A DNA stretch of 13,731 nt from Campylobacterota bacterium (GCA_003561815.1 PWVP01000262.1:1-13731), one strand, 5' to 3'; positions 1-8,874 are shown, counted from the first letter of the stretch. Made by a program: numbers and translations. The notes: generated by a model from the letters alone, not told the origin.

Positions 1-2287
1 CGACCAGCCACTGGGTGATCTGGGGAAAATCCGAAGGGGCCTGGCCACAGATGCCGATATATTTGCCATGTTTTTGGCACGCGGCGATCGCCATCTCCAT
101 TAGGGCTAAAACCGCCTCGTTTCGCTCATCTACGCCGGTTACCAGTCCTGAATCACGATCAATACCCACCGTCAGCTGGGTCAGATCGTTTGAGCCGATC
201 GAGAAGCCATCGAAGTGGGCCAGAAACGCATCGGCCAGCAGTGCATTGGCCGGGATTTCGCACATCACATGCACCTTCAGGCCGTTTTCGCCCCGTTTGA
301 GGCCGTTTTGCTCCATCAGTTTCAGCACGCTGAGCCCCTCCTCTACGCTGCGCACGAAGGGCACCATCAGCTCCAGATTATCCAGCCCCATCTCTTCGCG
401 CACCTTTTTGAGCGCCTGACACTCCAGTGCAAAGGCTTCGGCAAAGTCCGGCGAAGCGTAGCGAAACGCCCCGCGAAAGCCGATCATCGGATTCTCCTCT
501 TTAGGCTCATAGTCAGCCCCGCCGATCAGCTGGGCGTACTCGTTGGATTTAAAATCCGAATGGCGCACAATCACCGGGCGGGGATAGAAGGCCGCGGCGA
601 TCGCCCCCACCCCTTCGGCCATCCGATCGACGAAAAACGCTTTAGGTGAGGCGTATCCAGCGGTAATCCGCTCGATCTGCAGCTGCAGATCCTCGCTGAG
701 ATTCTCAAAGTCGATCAGCGCTCTGGGGTGAACGCGGATGGTGTTGTTGATAATAAACTCCAGTCGAGCCAGACCCACCCCCTCGCAGGGCAGACGCGAG
801 AGCTCAAAGGCCTGTTCGGGACTGGCGAGATTGAGCATGATCTTGGTTTGGGGTTTACCCAGGTTTTTCAGTTCGATCCGCTCGATCTCATAATCGATCT
901 GCCCCTCATAGACCAGACCGGTATCCCCCTCAGAACAGACCACCGTGGCCGCCTGGCCGCTTTTGATCGATCCGGTAGCATCGCCGGTGCCCACCACCGC
1001 CGGGATCCCCAGCTCTCTGGCGATAATCGCCGCATGGCAGGTACGCCCGCCGCGATTGGTGACGATGGCTGAGGCGATCTTCATCACCGGCTCCCAATCA
1101 GGATCGGTAATATCGGTGACGAGAATCTCCCCCTCTTTAAGCTCATGCATCTGCTTGGCCTCCATAATCACCCGCGCCGTACCGCTGGCGATCTTCTGGC
1201 CCACGCTTTTGCCGGTGGCGAGCGTCTTGCCCGAGCCTTTGAGGTGATAAATCTCCTGCACATTCACATCGCTCTGACTCTGCACCGTCTCCGGGCGGGC
1301 CTGCACGATATAGAGTTTGCCATCCTCGCCATCTTTAGCCCACTCAATATCCATCGGGCGGCCATAGTGCCTTTCGATCGTGTCCGCATAGCGCGCCAGA
1401 GTCAGCACCTCCTCATCGCTGATACAGAAGCGCCGACGCTCCTCGATGCGCACCCGCACATTGGTCGTGGACATCCCCGCCATCGGGTCGGAGGTGTAGA
1501 TCATCTTGATCGCCTTTTCCCCCAGCTGGCGTTTGAGGATGGGCCGCTTACCCTCGCGCAGGGTGGGCTTAAAGACATAAAACTCATCGGGATTGACCGC
1601 ACCCTGGACCACATTCTCTCCCAGCCCGTAAGCGGCGGTGATAAAAACCGCCTCGCGAAAGCCGGTCTCGGTATCGATGGAGAACATCACCCCCGAAGAG
1701 GCGATATCCGATCGCACCATCTTCTGCACCCCGATGGAGAGCGCCACATCCATATGGCTAAAGCCCTGATGCACCCGATAAGAGATCGCCCGGTCGGTAA
1801 AGAGGGAGGCAAACACCTGACGGCAGGTGGCCAGCAGATTGGCCGTGCCCCGGATGTTCAGATAGGTCTCCTGCTGCCCGGCAAAGGAGGCGTTGGGCAG
1901 ATCCTCAGCCGTGGCTGAAGAGCGCACCGCCACATCGATACTATCGCCATACTCGGCTTCCAGCTCCTTATAGGCCGCACGAATCTCATCGATTAATGCT
2001 TGGGGTATCTGGCCGTGGAGTATCCACTGGCGAATCCGCGCCCCGCTGATGGCCAGCTGCTTCACATCGCGGGTATCGAGCTGCTCCAGCTCTGCGGCGA
2101 TGCGTTCATGCAGGTTGTTGTGTTCGATATAGAGCCGGTAGGCTTCGGAGGTGGTGGCGAAACCGTTTGGCACCTCGATCCCTTCGCCCTTTAGCTCACG
2201 GTACATCTCGCCCAGTGAGGCGTTTTTGCCCCCCACCAGTGGTACATCTTCGATTCTTAGCTCCCCAAAGCGCTTGATATACTGCAT
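1..2287 (-). CDS. ppsA: Phosphoenolpyruvate synthase (pyruvate, water dikinase), C-terminus cut by window edge
   Basis: Converts pyruvate, ATP and water to PEP, AMP and phosphate in the cytosol, the entry step of gluconeogenesis from pyruvate. The frame is open from an ATG at 2287 to the left edge (762 codons). The N-terminal ATP-binding domain starts with VGGKNASLGE near residue 20 and contains AVRSSATAEDLP. The phosphohistidine swivel domain carries GGRTCHAAIIARE with the catalytic His at residue 418. The C-terminal PEP/pyruvate barrel ends with GSNDLTQ and GICGQAPSD, with the catalytic Cys at 747. E. coli PpsA has these at 421 and 751 and is 792 long, so roughly 30 residues are missing off the edge. 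AAAGGAG lies 6 nt before the ATG. It is the last gene of the minus-strand block, 56 nt after the CNNM gene. Seen: motifs and open frame. Known: family reaction. Inferred: an anabolic role beside GAPDH. Confidence 0.97.
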   Translation of the reverse strand, partial: MQYIKRFGELRIEDVPLVGGKNASLGEMYRELKGEGIEVPNGFATTSEAYRLYIEHNNLHERIAAELEQLDTRDVKQLAISGARIRQWILHGQIPQALIDEIRAAYKELEAEYGDSIDVAVRSSATAEDLPNASFAGQQETYLNIRGTANLLATCRQVFASLFTDRAISYRVHQGFSHMDVALSIGVQKMVRSDIASSGVMFSIDTETGFREAVFITAAYGLGENVVQGAVNPDEFYVFKPTLREGKRPILKRQLGEKAIKMIYTSDPMAGMSTTNVRVRIEERRRFCISDEEVLTLARYADTIERHYGRPMDIEWAKDGEDGKLYIVQARPETVQSQSDVNVQEIYHLKGSGKTLATGKSVGQKIASGTARVIMEAKQMHELKEGEILVTDITDPDWEPVMKIASAIVTNRGGRTCHAAIIARELGIPAVVGTGDATGSIKSGQAATVVCSEGDTGLVYEGQIDYEIERIELKNLGKPQTKIMLNLASPEQAFELSRLPCEGVGLARLEFIINNTIRVHPRALIDFENLSEDLQLQIERITAGYASPKAFFVDRMAEGVGAIAAAFYPRPVIVRHSDFKSNEYAQLIGGADYEPKEENPMIGFRGAFRYASPDFAEAFALECQALKKVREEMGLDNLELMVPFVRSVEEGLSVLKLMEQNGLKRGENGLKVHVMCEIPANALLADAFLAHFDGFSIGSNDLTQLTVGIDRDSGLVTGVDERNEAVLALMEMAIAACQKHGKYIGICGQAPSDFPQITQWLV

Positions 2288-2343
2288 CCGACTCTCCTTT
2301 GGTATTGGACTGCCAGCAGTGTAGCGCGTTTGGTTATCGTTTT

Positions 2344-3435
2344 TCAAACCTGGCGGCGAAAAAAGCCACGGCGAAAGATCGGCTCCTTCTCATCGTACAT
2401 CTCCCCGACAATCTCCTCGAGGATATTCTCCACCGTCACCACCCCGATAAGCTCCCCTTGGCGATAGACCAGCGCCATCTGCTGCTTGGCGTGCTGCAGC
2501 TGGGCGAGCAGATCGTCGATAAACCGCTCCGCATCCACCGCGATAGGCACGATCAGCGTCATCTGCCCCACGCGCTCCAGAGCGTGATTTTGTGCCTCTA
2601 GTAGCATGTGCATATTGACCAGCCCCAGTGCTCGCCCCTTCTCTAAAACCGGCAGGCGGGATTTGCCACTGGAGACGAAGCGATCACGCAGCGCTTCAAG
2701 CGTATCGGAGGGCTCGGCGTAGATTAGCCGCTTTAGGGGCGTCATGATATCTCGCACCCGCGTCTCATCAAACTCAAAGGTGCTCTCTAAAATATCCTGG
2801 ATATTGCCATCAATCTGGCGCTTTTCACCCACCAGTCGCACGAAAGCCTTCAGCTCACCGAGCGGTGAAATGCGGGTCGCATCCTGCCCGAGCCGTTTAA
2901 GCAGCGCCTCCAGAAGCCGCTCAAGCGCCACTACGATCGGGTAGAGCCCCTTTTGGAGCACCCAGATCGGCCCGGCCACCACCCGCGCGAAGCGATCGCT
3001 GTAGCGCTGCGCCAGCGCCTTAGGGAAAATCTCACCCACAATCAGCACCACGATGGTCAAAACCCCGGTCACAATCCCCAGCGCCTGGGAGCCAAACGCC
3101 AGACTCGCCCACGCCGTGGCCAGCACCGAAGCGCCGATATTGACCAGATTGTTGCCGATCAGGATCGTAATGAGCATCCGGTTGGGGCGGCTTTTGAGCC
3201 GGGCGATGAGATGGGCCGCCGGGAGCTTGTGCTCCAGCATCGCATTGACCCGCGCATGGCTGAGCGAGACCAGCGCAATCTCGCTTCCTGAGAAGGCCCC
3301 TGAGAGCACCAGCAAAACCGCGAAGAGCCCAAACACCGCCCAGGAACTCTCCAAAAAGAGGCCGGGTTTCAGATCGAGATCCCCTGCCCACAGCGCCGTA
3401 AGCACCACCGCCAGAGGCAGCAGAAGTCGCATCAT
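2344..3435 (-). CDS. CNNM/DUF21 transmembrane protein with CBS pair (hemolysin/CorB-like family), short form
   Basis: Integral inner-membrane protein of 363 residues. A hydrophobic N-terminus (3-17) precedes the DUF21 (CNNM) transmembrane domain, with helices near 33-48, 95-114, 118-137 and 150-170. The family signatures SGSEIAL (49-55) and GEIFPKALA (134-142) are present. A CBS pair follows, at about 226-280 (RDIMTP at 228-233) and 290-347. Relatives are linked to Mg/Co efflux or homeostasis and are often labelled hemolysin; the nucleotide-sensing CBS pair controls the membrane part. The protein stops right after the second CBS unit in a basic tail (FRRGFFRRQV) and lacks the C-terminal CorC_HlyC domain of the usual 400-440-residue forms. 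No remnant of that domain lies in the 56 nt downstream, so it seems naturally short. The start is the first of two ATGs; ATGA overlaps the dapE stop by 4 nt, implying translational coupling. The transported ion cannot be read from sequence. Confidence 0.9.
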   Translation of the reverse strand: MMRLLLPLAVVLTALWAGDLDLKPGLFLESSWAVFGLFAVLLVLSGAFSGSEIALVSLSHARVNAMLEHKLPAAHLIARLKSRPNRMLITILIGNNLVNIGASVLATAWASLAFGSQALGIVTGVLTIVVLIVGEIFPKALAQRYSDRFARVVAGPIWVLQKGLYPIVVALERLLEALLKRLGQDATRISPLGELKAFVRLVGEKRQIDGNIQDILESTFEFDETRVRDIMTPLKRLIYAEPSDTLEALRDRFVSSGKSRLPVLEKGRALGLVNMHMLLEAQNHALERVGQMTLIVPIAVDAERFIDDLLAQLQHAKQQMALVYRQGELIGVVTVENILEEIVGEMYDEKEPIFRRGFFRRQV

Positions 3436-4544
3436 CGCGCGATCGCCTCTACGGTATCCAGTAAAATCATCGCAAGCTTCTGCACATCCTCAAGCGGCAC
3501 GCGCTCATCGGGGGCGTGGATGCGATCATTGACCGGCCCAAACTCCACCACCGGCACCCCAAACGCCCCGAAGTAGCGCGCATCGGAGGTGCCCCCACCG
3601 GTGCCGAGTTGGGGAGTGATGGCGCAGTGGTGCGCGATCGCCTCTGAAAGCGTCCGGCTCAGCGGCCCCTCGGGGGTCATAAAGGGCATGGAGCTGGGCT
3701 TGATGCTGAGTTCATAATCGACAATCTCCGCCTCTTGAAGCACGCGCTTTAGGTACGCCTCCAGCGCCCCGTGATCGGTGGCGGTGGAGTTTCGGACATT
3801 AAACATCAGCTTGATGCTTCCGGGGGTGAGATTACACACCTCGTAGCCACCGCGAATATCGGTAATCACCAGCTTACTGGGGGCAAAGTGCGCGTCGCCC
3901 CTGTCCAGATCCACCCCCGCCAGATAGGGCAAAACCCGCGAAAGTGCTTCGGTGGGGTTGAGGCACTTATCCGGGTAGGCGACATGACCGCTTTTGCCCT
4001 TGAGGGTCAGGGTGCCGTTGATCGAACCGCGCCGCCCGATCTTGATCGTATCGCCAAAGCGTGCCTCACAGGTGGGCTCAGCGACGATCGCCATATCCGG
4101 CAGCTGATGGCGTGAGCGCAGCTGCTCTAAAACCGCCTTCGTCCCGTAGATAGCCTCCCCCTCCTCATCGGCGGTGAGCAGTAGCGAGAGGGTGCCCTCA
4201 AACGCACTATGTTTAGCCGCATAGAGCATCGCCGCGACACCCGCTTTCATATCCTGCGTACCCCGGCCATAGAGATACCCCGCCTCTTCGATCGGCTCAA
4301 AAGGCACATAGTGCCACCCCTCACCCGGCGGCACCACATCCAGATGGCCCGCCAGGCACAGGTGCGCGCCTGCGCCGCTCTCTTTAGTGATCCAGAGATT
4401 TTGAATCCCCGCCACCTCGATCGACTCATACGAGAACTCATCGCCTAGATAGTCGCGCACCACCTGAAAGCTGCCCGCCTCATCGGGGGTGATGCTTGGG
4501 CAGCGAATCAGATCGATTAGGAGGCTTTTAATCTCGGGGTTCAT
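3432..4544 (-). CDS. dapE: Succinyl-diaminopimelate desuccinylase
   Basis: Zinc-dependent M20-family hydrolase of 370 residues. It cleaves N-succinyl-LL-2,6-diaminopimelate to succinate and LL-diaminopimelate, for lysine and peptidoglycan. Metal and catalytic residues are in order: AGHLDVVP (His67, Asp69), GRGTQDMKAG (Asp98), TADEEGEA (Glu127/Glu128), AEPT (Glu156), and NDRIHAPDE near the C-terminus (His343). The dimerisation (lid) domain sits between, with GKSGHVAYP at 183-191; the TGGGTSDAR substrate loop follows it. Length and motifs match the DapE branch rather than ArgE or carboxypeptidase G2, though substrate is assigned by similarity. AAAGGAG lies 6 nt before the ATG, inside the 17-nt gap after mutS2. 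Asd, an earlier step of the same route, is encoded elsewhere in the window on the other strand. Confidence 0.95.
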   Translation of the reverse strand: MNPEIKSLLIDLIRCPSITPDEAGSFQVVRDYLGDEFSYESIEVAGIQNLWITKESGAGAHLCLAGHLDVVPPGEGWHYVPFEPIEEAGYLYGRGTQDMKAGVAAMLYAAKHSAFEGTLSLLLTADEEGEAIYGTKAVLEQLRSRHQLPDMAIVAEPTCEARFGDTIKIGRRGSINGTLTLKGKSGHVAYPDKCLNPTEALSRVLPYLAGVDLDRGDAHFAPSKLVITDIRGGYEVCNLTPGSIKLMFNVRNSTATDHGALEAYLKRVLQEAEIVDYELSIKPSSMPFMTPEGPLSRTLSEAIAHHCAITPQLGTGGGTSDARYFGAFGVPVVEFGPVNDRIHAPDERVPLEDVQKLAMILLDTVEAIAR

Positions 4545-4561
4545 TCACTTCTCCTTTAGGT

Positions 4562-6814
4562 TTAAAACTGCACGATGGTGGCACCGAAGCCGCCCTGATT
4601 GGCCGGGGCGTCGCTGTAGCCCTGCACTCTGGGGTGCTCCTTAAGCGCTTCACGCACCGCTCTAGCCAGCCGTCCGCTACCGATACCGTGATAGACCATC
4701 ACCTCCTCAAAACCCGCCATCAAAGCATCCGAGAGGAAGCGATCGAGCTCATCAAGCGCCTCATGCACCCGCAGACCGTGCAGATCGAGCTTCACCTGTG
4801 CCGTGGCGCTTTTTTGGATATGCACCTGCCCTTTAGGCGGCACTTTCGCCGCGGCTTTAGGGGCCTTTTTGAGCAGAAAAAGCGGGGCGTAGAGCACCTT
4901 GCCCTCGCACTCAATCACAGCGTTTTGCTTTTTGATGGATTTGACCGTACCGAGCACACCGGCATAGCGCACCGCATCACCGACGGCGATCTTCTCCTCT
5001 TTTTTGGGTTTAGGGGGTTTGGGCGGCTGCGCGATCTGCTTTTTAGCGCTGTGGGCCTCATTAAGCGCGCGGTGAAGATCGGGCTCGCTTTTAGCCCGCT
5101 GGGCGGCTTTGGCCTTATCGATCGCCTCTTTATACTCCCGCTCAAGCTGGCTGCGCAGCTGGCGATACTCCTCCTCGAGCTGTTCGCGCGCCGCTTTAAG
5201 CGCCTCTTGTTTGCGCTGAAGCTGCTCGCTCTGCTGCTCGCTTTGGGCGATCTGGGTTTTAAGGGTGCGCTCCAGCTCGCTGGATCGCTCAATCAGCTCG
5301 TTGAGCCGCTCCTGATCGGCGCCGTAGCTCGATTTGGCCTGCGTGATCACTTTTGCAGGGATGCCGTAGCGCGCCGCCGTCTCAAAGGCGTAGCTGCGCC
5401 CGATACTCCCCTGCAAAAAGCCGAAGGTGGGCCGCTGCCGCGCCTCATCGTAGAGTGCTGCGATCAGCTCGACGCGATCATCGGCGGCCATCAGTGCGGC
5501 CAGTCGTTTGTGGTGCGTGGTGGCCACCACCGTATGGCCCCGCTCAATCAAAGCCTCGATCATCACCCGAAAGAGGCTCGCCGCCTCATCGCTATCGGTG
5601 CCCAGCTCAATCTCATCCACACCCACAAGCTGCTCGCTCTGATGAAAGAGTGGGGCAAACTGCTCCATCCGCCCGGCGAAAGTGGAGATGTCGTTGCGCG
5701 CACTCTGCGGATCGCTGATAATCGCCTCGATCCCCTTAAAGCGGCCAATCTGGCTTTTGGCGGCGTTGATCCGCATCGGAACCAGATAGCGCGCCATAAA
5801 GACCGCACTTAAAAGCGCCTTTAGGAGCATCGTTTTACCCCCGGCATTCACCCCGGTAATCAGCATCACCGGGCGATCCAGACGCAAACGCACCGGCACC
5901 ACATCGCGTAGCGCCGGGTGGGCAAACCCCTCAAGTACCACCTCTTTTCGCCCCTGAGGCGCCATAATCGCCAGATCGGCCGCTTTGGCAAACTGCAGTC
6001 GCGCCTGGTAGTGATCGTAGCGGTCAAAAGCGCCGTTGATAAAGCGCAAAAACCGCACCTGATTGTGCAGCTGCTCAGAGAGCTGGCGCTCCATCAGCGC
6101 GATCTGCTCCTGGGCCTCACTCTCGAGTCGATCGAGCTGATCGCGCCGATCGGCGATCGCTTTGGGCAGCACATAGAAAAACCCCGCCGGGGTGCGGTCA
6201 ATCACCCGACCGGCAAGCACATGGTGAAACCCGCCCCGAAGTAGTAGCGTCTCTTCACCGCCGACGAAGTGCACCTGCCGATCGACGAGATACTCACCCA
6301 GCCCTTTTGTGGCGGTGAGCTGACCCATCTGCGCCTTAATCTCGCGCCGCTTAGCCTCGATCGCGCGGTTCACCCGAGCCAGCTCCGGTGCCGCCTGCTC
6401 ATCTAAACGCCCCTTCTCATCAAAGGCGGCCATCACCCCCTCTAGCGCCGGCGGGATATGAATCTCGGCCAGATAGCGCCCCATGCGCCCCTCTATAATG
6501 CGCGCCTTGAGCAGAAGAAAGAAGCGACAGATGCGCACCAGATCGTACAGCTCGGGGAGTTTTAGCGTGCCCAGCTTGTGCAGCCGCATCAGCGCGCCAT
6601 CGAGATTGCCCACCGGGGGGATGGCGGGCAGCTGCTGCGATTCGAGCTCTTCGATAAAGGCGCGGTGCAGCTGGATATCCCCCTCTAAAACAAAGGGTTT
6701 CTCCCGGGCGAAGAAGCCAGAGAGCTGCGAAAGGTGTTCGGCCAGATCCAGCCGATCGATCAAGGTCTGCACAGGTGTTTTGCCGCTTTTTTGCCCCGAT
6801 CTTAGCAAAGCCAA
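4562..6814 (-). CDS. mutS2: MutS2-type ATPase with C-terminal Smr domain
   Basis: MutS2 family protein (750 residues from the upstream TTG). Relatives suppress homologous recombination, bind branched DNA, and in some bacteria split collided ribosomes; they lack the mismatch-recognition domain of MutS. Seen in order: the MutS2 N-terminal helical region; an ATPase with Walker A GVNAGGKT (321-328), STFAGRMEQ (377-385), Walker B with Asp400/Glu401 in VDEIELGTDSDEA, and ATTHH; a Glu/Gln/Arg-rich coiled coil (about 500-575); a Pro/Lys linker (about 597-607); a KOW-like beta segment (about 608-648); and the Smr domain (675-750) with LDLHGLR (676-682) and HGIGSG (709-714), the nuclease signature. The start is uncertain: no ATG exists, an in-frame stop lies at 6835, and neither TTG 6814 nor GTG 6772 (residue 15) has a clear Shine-Dalgarno. 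GTG 6772 would start nearer to the conserved LIDRLDL. It leads the minus-strand block and is divergent from gap. Confidence 0.94.
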   Translation of the reverse strand: MALLRSGQKSGKTPVQTLIDRLDLAEHLSQLSGFFAREKPFVLEGDIQLHRAFIEELESQQLPAIPPVGNLDGALMRLHKLGTLKLPELYDLVRICRFFLLLKARIIEGRMGRYLAEIHIPPALEGVMAAFDEKGRLDEQAAPELARVNRAIEAKRREIKAQMGQLTATKGLGEYLVDRQVHFVGGEETLLLRGGFHHVLAGRVIDRTPAGFFYVLPKAIADRRDQLDRLESEAQEQIALMERQLSEQLHNQVRFLRFINGAFDRYDHYQARLQFAKAADLAIMAPQGRKEVVLEGFAHPALRDVVPVRLRLDRPVMLITGVNAGGKTMLLKALLSAVFMARYLVPMRINAAKSQIGRFKGIEAIISDPQSARNDISTFAGRMEQFAPLFHQSEQLVGVDEIELGTDSDEAASLFRVMIEALIERGHTVVATTHHKRLAALMAADDRVELIAALYDEARQRPTFGFLQGSIGRSYAFETAARYGIPAKVITQAKSSYGADQERLNELIERSSELERTLKTQIAQSEQQSEQLQRKQEALKAAREQLEEEYRQLRSQLEREYKEAIDKAKAAQRAKSEPDLHRALNEAHSAKKQIAQPPKPPKPKKEEKIAVGDAVRYAGVLGTVKSIKKQNAVIECEGKVLYAPLFLLKKAPKAAAKVPPKGQVHIQKSATAQVKLDLHGLRVHEALDELDRFLSDALMAGFEEVMVYHGIGSGRLARAVREALKEHPRVQGYSDAPANQGGFGATIVQF

Positions 6815-6875
6815 ACTGTAACCGTTTTTGTGCTAGGCTTTGGCATCAGTTATCGAACCAAAAAGGAGCCACAAG
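6815..6875. promoter_or_regulatory. Divergent mutS2/gap intergenic region
   Basis: These 61 bases separate two divergently read genes and must hold the gap promoter and probably that of mutS2. I see no convincing consensus boxes. The best plus-strand candidate is TGCTAGGCT, a weak extended -10 near 6831-6839 without a matching -35. The only firm element is the gap ribosome binding site, listed separately. Confidence 0.35.
6861..6868 (+). promoter_or_regulatory. Ribosome binding site of gap (decides the start)
   Basis: AAAAGGAG lies 7 nt before the ATG at 6876. It selects this ATG over an upstream in-frame ATG at 6840, which has no such site and would add 12 residues before the conserved VKVAINGFGRIG start of GAPDH. 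Confidence 0.85.
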
Positions 6876-7868
6876 ATGGGTGTAAAAGTCGCTATCAATG
6901 GATTTGGACGGATCGGGATGCTCGCTGCCAAGGCGATCAGCCAGCGTGCCGATATGGAGCTGGTCGCCATCAACGCCACCGGCGCACCGGATATGATCGA
7001 GTATCTGCTCAAGTACGATTCGGTGCATGGTCGCTTCAACGATGTGGAGCTGATCGATGAGAAGACCATCCGCATCGGTAAAAACCGCGTACGGATCAAC
7101 TCCACCCGCGATCCGAAAGAGTGCGATTTCGAGGGGGCTGAGGTGGTGCTGGAGTGCACCGGCGCACTGCTCAGCCAGGAGAAGGCACAAGCGCACCTTA
7201 AAGGCAGCGTCAAAAAGGTGGTCTTCTCCGCCCCGGCTAAAGATGACACCCCCACCTATGTGATCGGCGTCAACCACACCGAGTATAAAGGCGAGAGCAT
7301 CATCTCCAACGCCAGCTGCACCACCAACTGTCTCGCCCCCGTGGCCAAGGTGCTGCACGATACTTTCGGGATCGAGCACGGCCTGATGACCACCGTGCAC
7401 AGCTACACCAACGACCAGAACATCCTCGATGTCAAACACCCTAAAGATCGCCGCCGCGCGCGGGCGGCTGCGGTCAATATGATCCCGAGCACCACCGGCG
7501 CAGCCAAAGCGATCGGCCTGGTGATGCCCGATCTCAAAGGCAAACTCAACGGCTTTGCGATCCGCGTGCCCACCCCCAATGTCTCGGTGGTGGATCTCAC
7601 CGTCACCCTGAAAAAGGATGCCACCGTCGAGGCGATCAATGAGGCGATGCGCAAGGCGGCGCAGGGCGCGTTTAAAGATCTGCTGCTCGTCGATGAGGAT
7701 AAGTGCGTCTCCAGTGACTTTATCGGCTGCTCGGCCAGCTCCATCTATGTGCCCGATACCACGCAGATGGTCGGCGATCGGATGGTGAAAATCCTCGCCT
7801 GGTACGACAACGAGTGGGGCTACACCAGCCGTCTGGTGGATATGGCCCACTTCATCGCCACCCACTAA
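6876..7868 (+). CDS. gap: Glyceraldehyde-3-phosphate dehydrogenase, type I
   Basis: Interconverts glyceraldehyde 3-phosphate and 1,3-bisphosphoglycerate with NAD(P), in the cytosol. It has 330 residues, the family's usual length. The Rossmann start VAINGFGRIG is followed by the catalytic SNASCTTN with Cys148 and by His175 in TTVHSYTND; the C-terminus has WYDNEWGY. The cofactor pocket is unusual. The Asp that normally follows AIN and holds the ribose hydroxyls of NAD is Ala34, and the Leu-Pro pair that excludes the NADP phosphate is Val186-Lys187. Both resemble NADP-using or gluconeogenic enzymes such as B. subtilis GapB. I infer NADP or dual use, working with ppsA in the biosynthetic direction. 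It appears monocistronic, with its own ribosome site and a terminator behind it. Confidence 0.97.
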   Translation: MGVKVAINGFGRIGMLAAKAISQRADMELVAINATGAPDMIEYLLKYDSVHGRFNDVELIDEKTIRIGKNRVRINSTRDPKECDFEGAEVVLECTGALLSQEKAQAHLKGSVKKVVFSAPAKDDTPTYVIGVNHTEYKGESIISNASCTTNCLAPVAKVLHDTFGIEHGLMTTVHSYTNDQNILDVKHPKDRRRARAAAVNMIPSTTGAAKAIGLVMPDLKGKLNGFAIRVPTPNVSVVDLTVTLKKDATVEAINEAMRKAAQGAFKDLLLVDEDKCVSSDFIGCSASSIYVPDTTQMVGDRMVKILAWYDNEWGYTSRLVDMAHFIATH

Positions 7869-7874
7869 CCCCCT

Positions 7875-7903
7875 GCCCTCGCACCGGCTGCGGGGGCTCT
7901 TTA
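7875..7903 (+). terminator. Intrinsic terminator after gap
   Basis: An 8-bp stem (7875-7882 with 7890-7897, one G-U pair) closes a 7-nt loop and is followed by TCTTT, a weak U tract. It begins 6 nt after the gap stop and ends at the cheV stop codon. The minus side has no U run, so it serves mainly the plus strand but may also stop cheV transcripts by its GC-rich stem. Confidence 0.65.
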
Positions 7904-8842
7904 AGCGCTCGATTTTCCTAAGAACTGCTGCAGATAGTGGGCCACCTCTCTGGGGTTGGTCTTACCGATAAAGCCGTCCGCATTGAGCTGCTGGGCCATC
8001 TCCTGGTTGGACTTTCCGGTCATGGAGGAGTTGACCACGATGGGAATCCTGGCCGTCTCGCCCCCCGCTTTAAGCTCGCGGATCACCGTAAAGCCGGAGG
8101 TTTCGGGCATCTCCAGATCGGTAATAATCAGCCCCACACCCCCCACACCGTGGGCCTGGATGTAATCAAGCAGCTTGCGGCCATTATCAAACGCGTGGTA
8201 GCGCACATGGAAGCGATCGAGCACCTGAGTGAGCGCCTTTAATGCGCTGCGGGAGTCCTCAGCAATCAGCACCAGCTCATCGCGCAGATCCAGCGCATCA
8301 AGCCCATCCGCCTCGCGGGCTTTACCCTGGGCAATCATCGGGAACAGCTCAGCGAGCATCGCCTCCACATCGACGATGTAGACGATATCGCCTTTGTCGT
8401 TTTTCGTGTAGTTGTTGGTTTTGTTACCAAACTCTGAGGAGACCGGCACATGGATGTGCTCCCAGTTGCGCCGCAGAATATAGTCAGCCTTATAGACCCA
8501 CAGGCCGATCGTGGCGTTATTAAACTCGCAGATGATGATCTGGCTCTCATTGATATCGACGCTATCAAAGCCCTCTTCGTACCCTTTAGGCCGCAGTCCA
8601 CCCATATAGAGCCAGTGGCGCAGATCCACCACCGGGATAATCTCTTTACGCAGGGTGAGCAGACCGATAATGCAGGGGTTGCTCTCAGGCAGCTCGGTCA
8701 GGGTGCGAAACTTCACCGCCTCACGCACCTTAAAGACATTGATCGCAAACTGCGTACCGTCGGGCAGAACCCGAAAACAGAGAAGCTCCAGCTGATTGCT
8801 CAGCGCCAGACGGGTTCGATCATCGACTACATTCAAGGCCAT
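7901..8842 (-). CDS. cheV: Chemotaxis coupling/response regulator protein CheV
   Basis: CheV is a CheW-like adaptor fused to a phospho-receiver. It links chemoreceptors to the CheA kinase at the cell pole and is thought to tune or sink the signal. The 313 residues show a CheW domain (about 15-170, with PCIIGLLTLRKEIIPVVDLR near 56-75) and a receiver domain (about 188-310) with the full active site: Glu195/Asp196, phospho-acceptor Asp242 in TDLEMP, the Ser of NSSMTG near 272, and Lys294 in FIGKTNP. Nothing is missing, so phosphorylation should occur. The ATG at 8842 has a weak site (AAAGAGA, 6 nt away). It is divergent from the orf130-flgR operon, placing two motility genes side by side. Campylobacterota often carry several CheV paralogues; which one this is cannot be told here. 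Confidence 0.95.
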   Translation of the reverse strand: MALNVVDDRTRLALSNQLELLCFRVLPDGTQFAINVFKVREAVKFRTLTELPESNPCIIGLLTLRKEIIPVVDLRHWLYMGGLRPKGYEEGFDSVDINESQIIICEFNNATIGLWVYKADYILRRNWEHIHVPVSSEFGNKTNNYTKNDKGDIVYIVDVEAMLAELFPMIAQGKAREADGLDALDLRDELVLIAEDSRSALKALTQVLDRFHVRYHAFDNGRKLLDYIQAHGVGGVGLIITDLEMPETSGFTVIRELKAGGETARIPIVVNSSMTGKSNQEMAQQLNADGFIGKTNPREVAHYLQQFLGKSSA

Positions 8843-8874
8843 GAATATTCTCTTTATGTCAGGCTTATGGGGGG

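Noticed and set aside
1145..1918. Plus-strand open frame of 257 codons inside ppsA
   Set aside because: His/Arg/Leu-rich shadow frame; the opposite strand carries conserved PEP synthase sequence without a break.
2288..2343. Possible frameshifted remains of a CorC_HlyC domain after the CNNM gene
   Set aside because: Only 56 nt remain before ppsA, too short for the domain, and it holds the ppsA ribosome site.
4634..5812. Long plus-strand open frame of 392 codons antisense to mutS2
   Set aside because: It is a shadow of the mutS2 frame in GC-rich DNA, with low-complexity composition and no domain; mutS2 has full motifs through this stretch.
6846..7865. Minus-strand open frame of 339 codons opposite gap
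   Set aside because: It mirrors gap almost exactly and has Gly/His/Asp-rich shadow composition; gap has a ribosome site and all catalytic residues.
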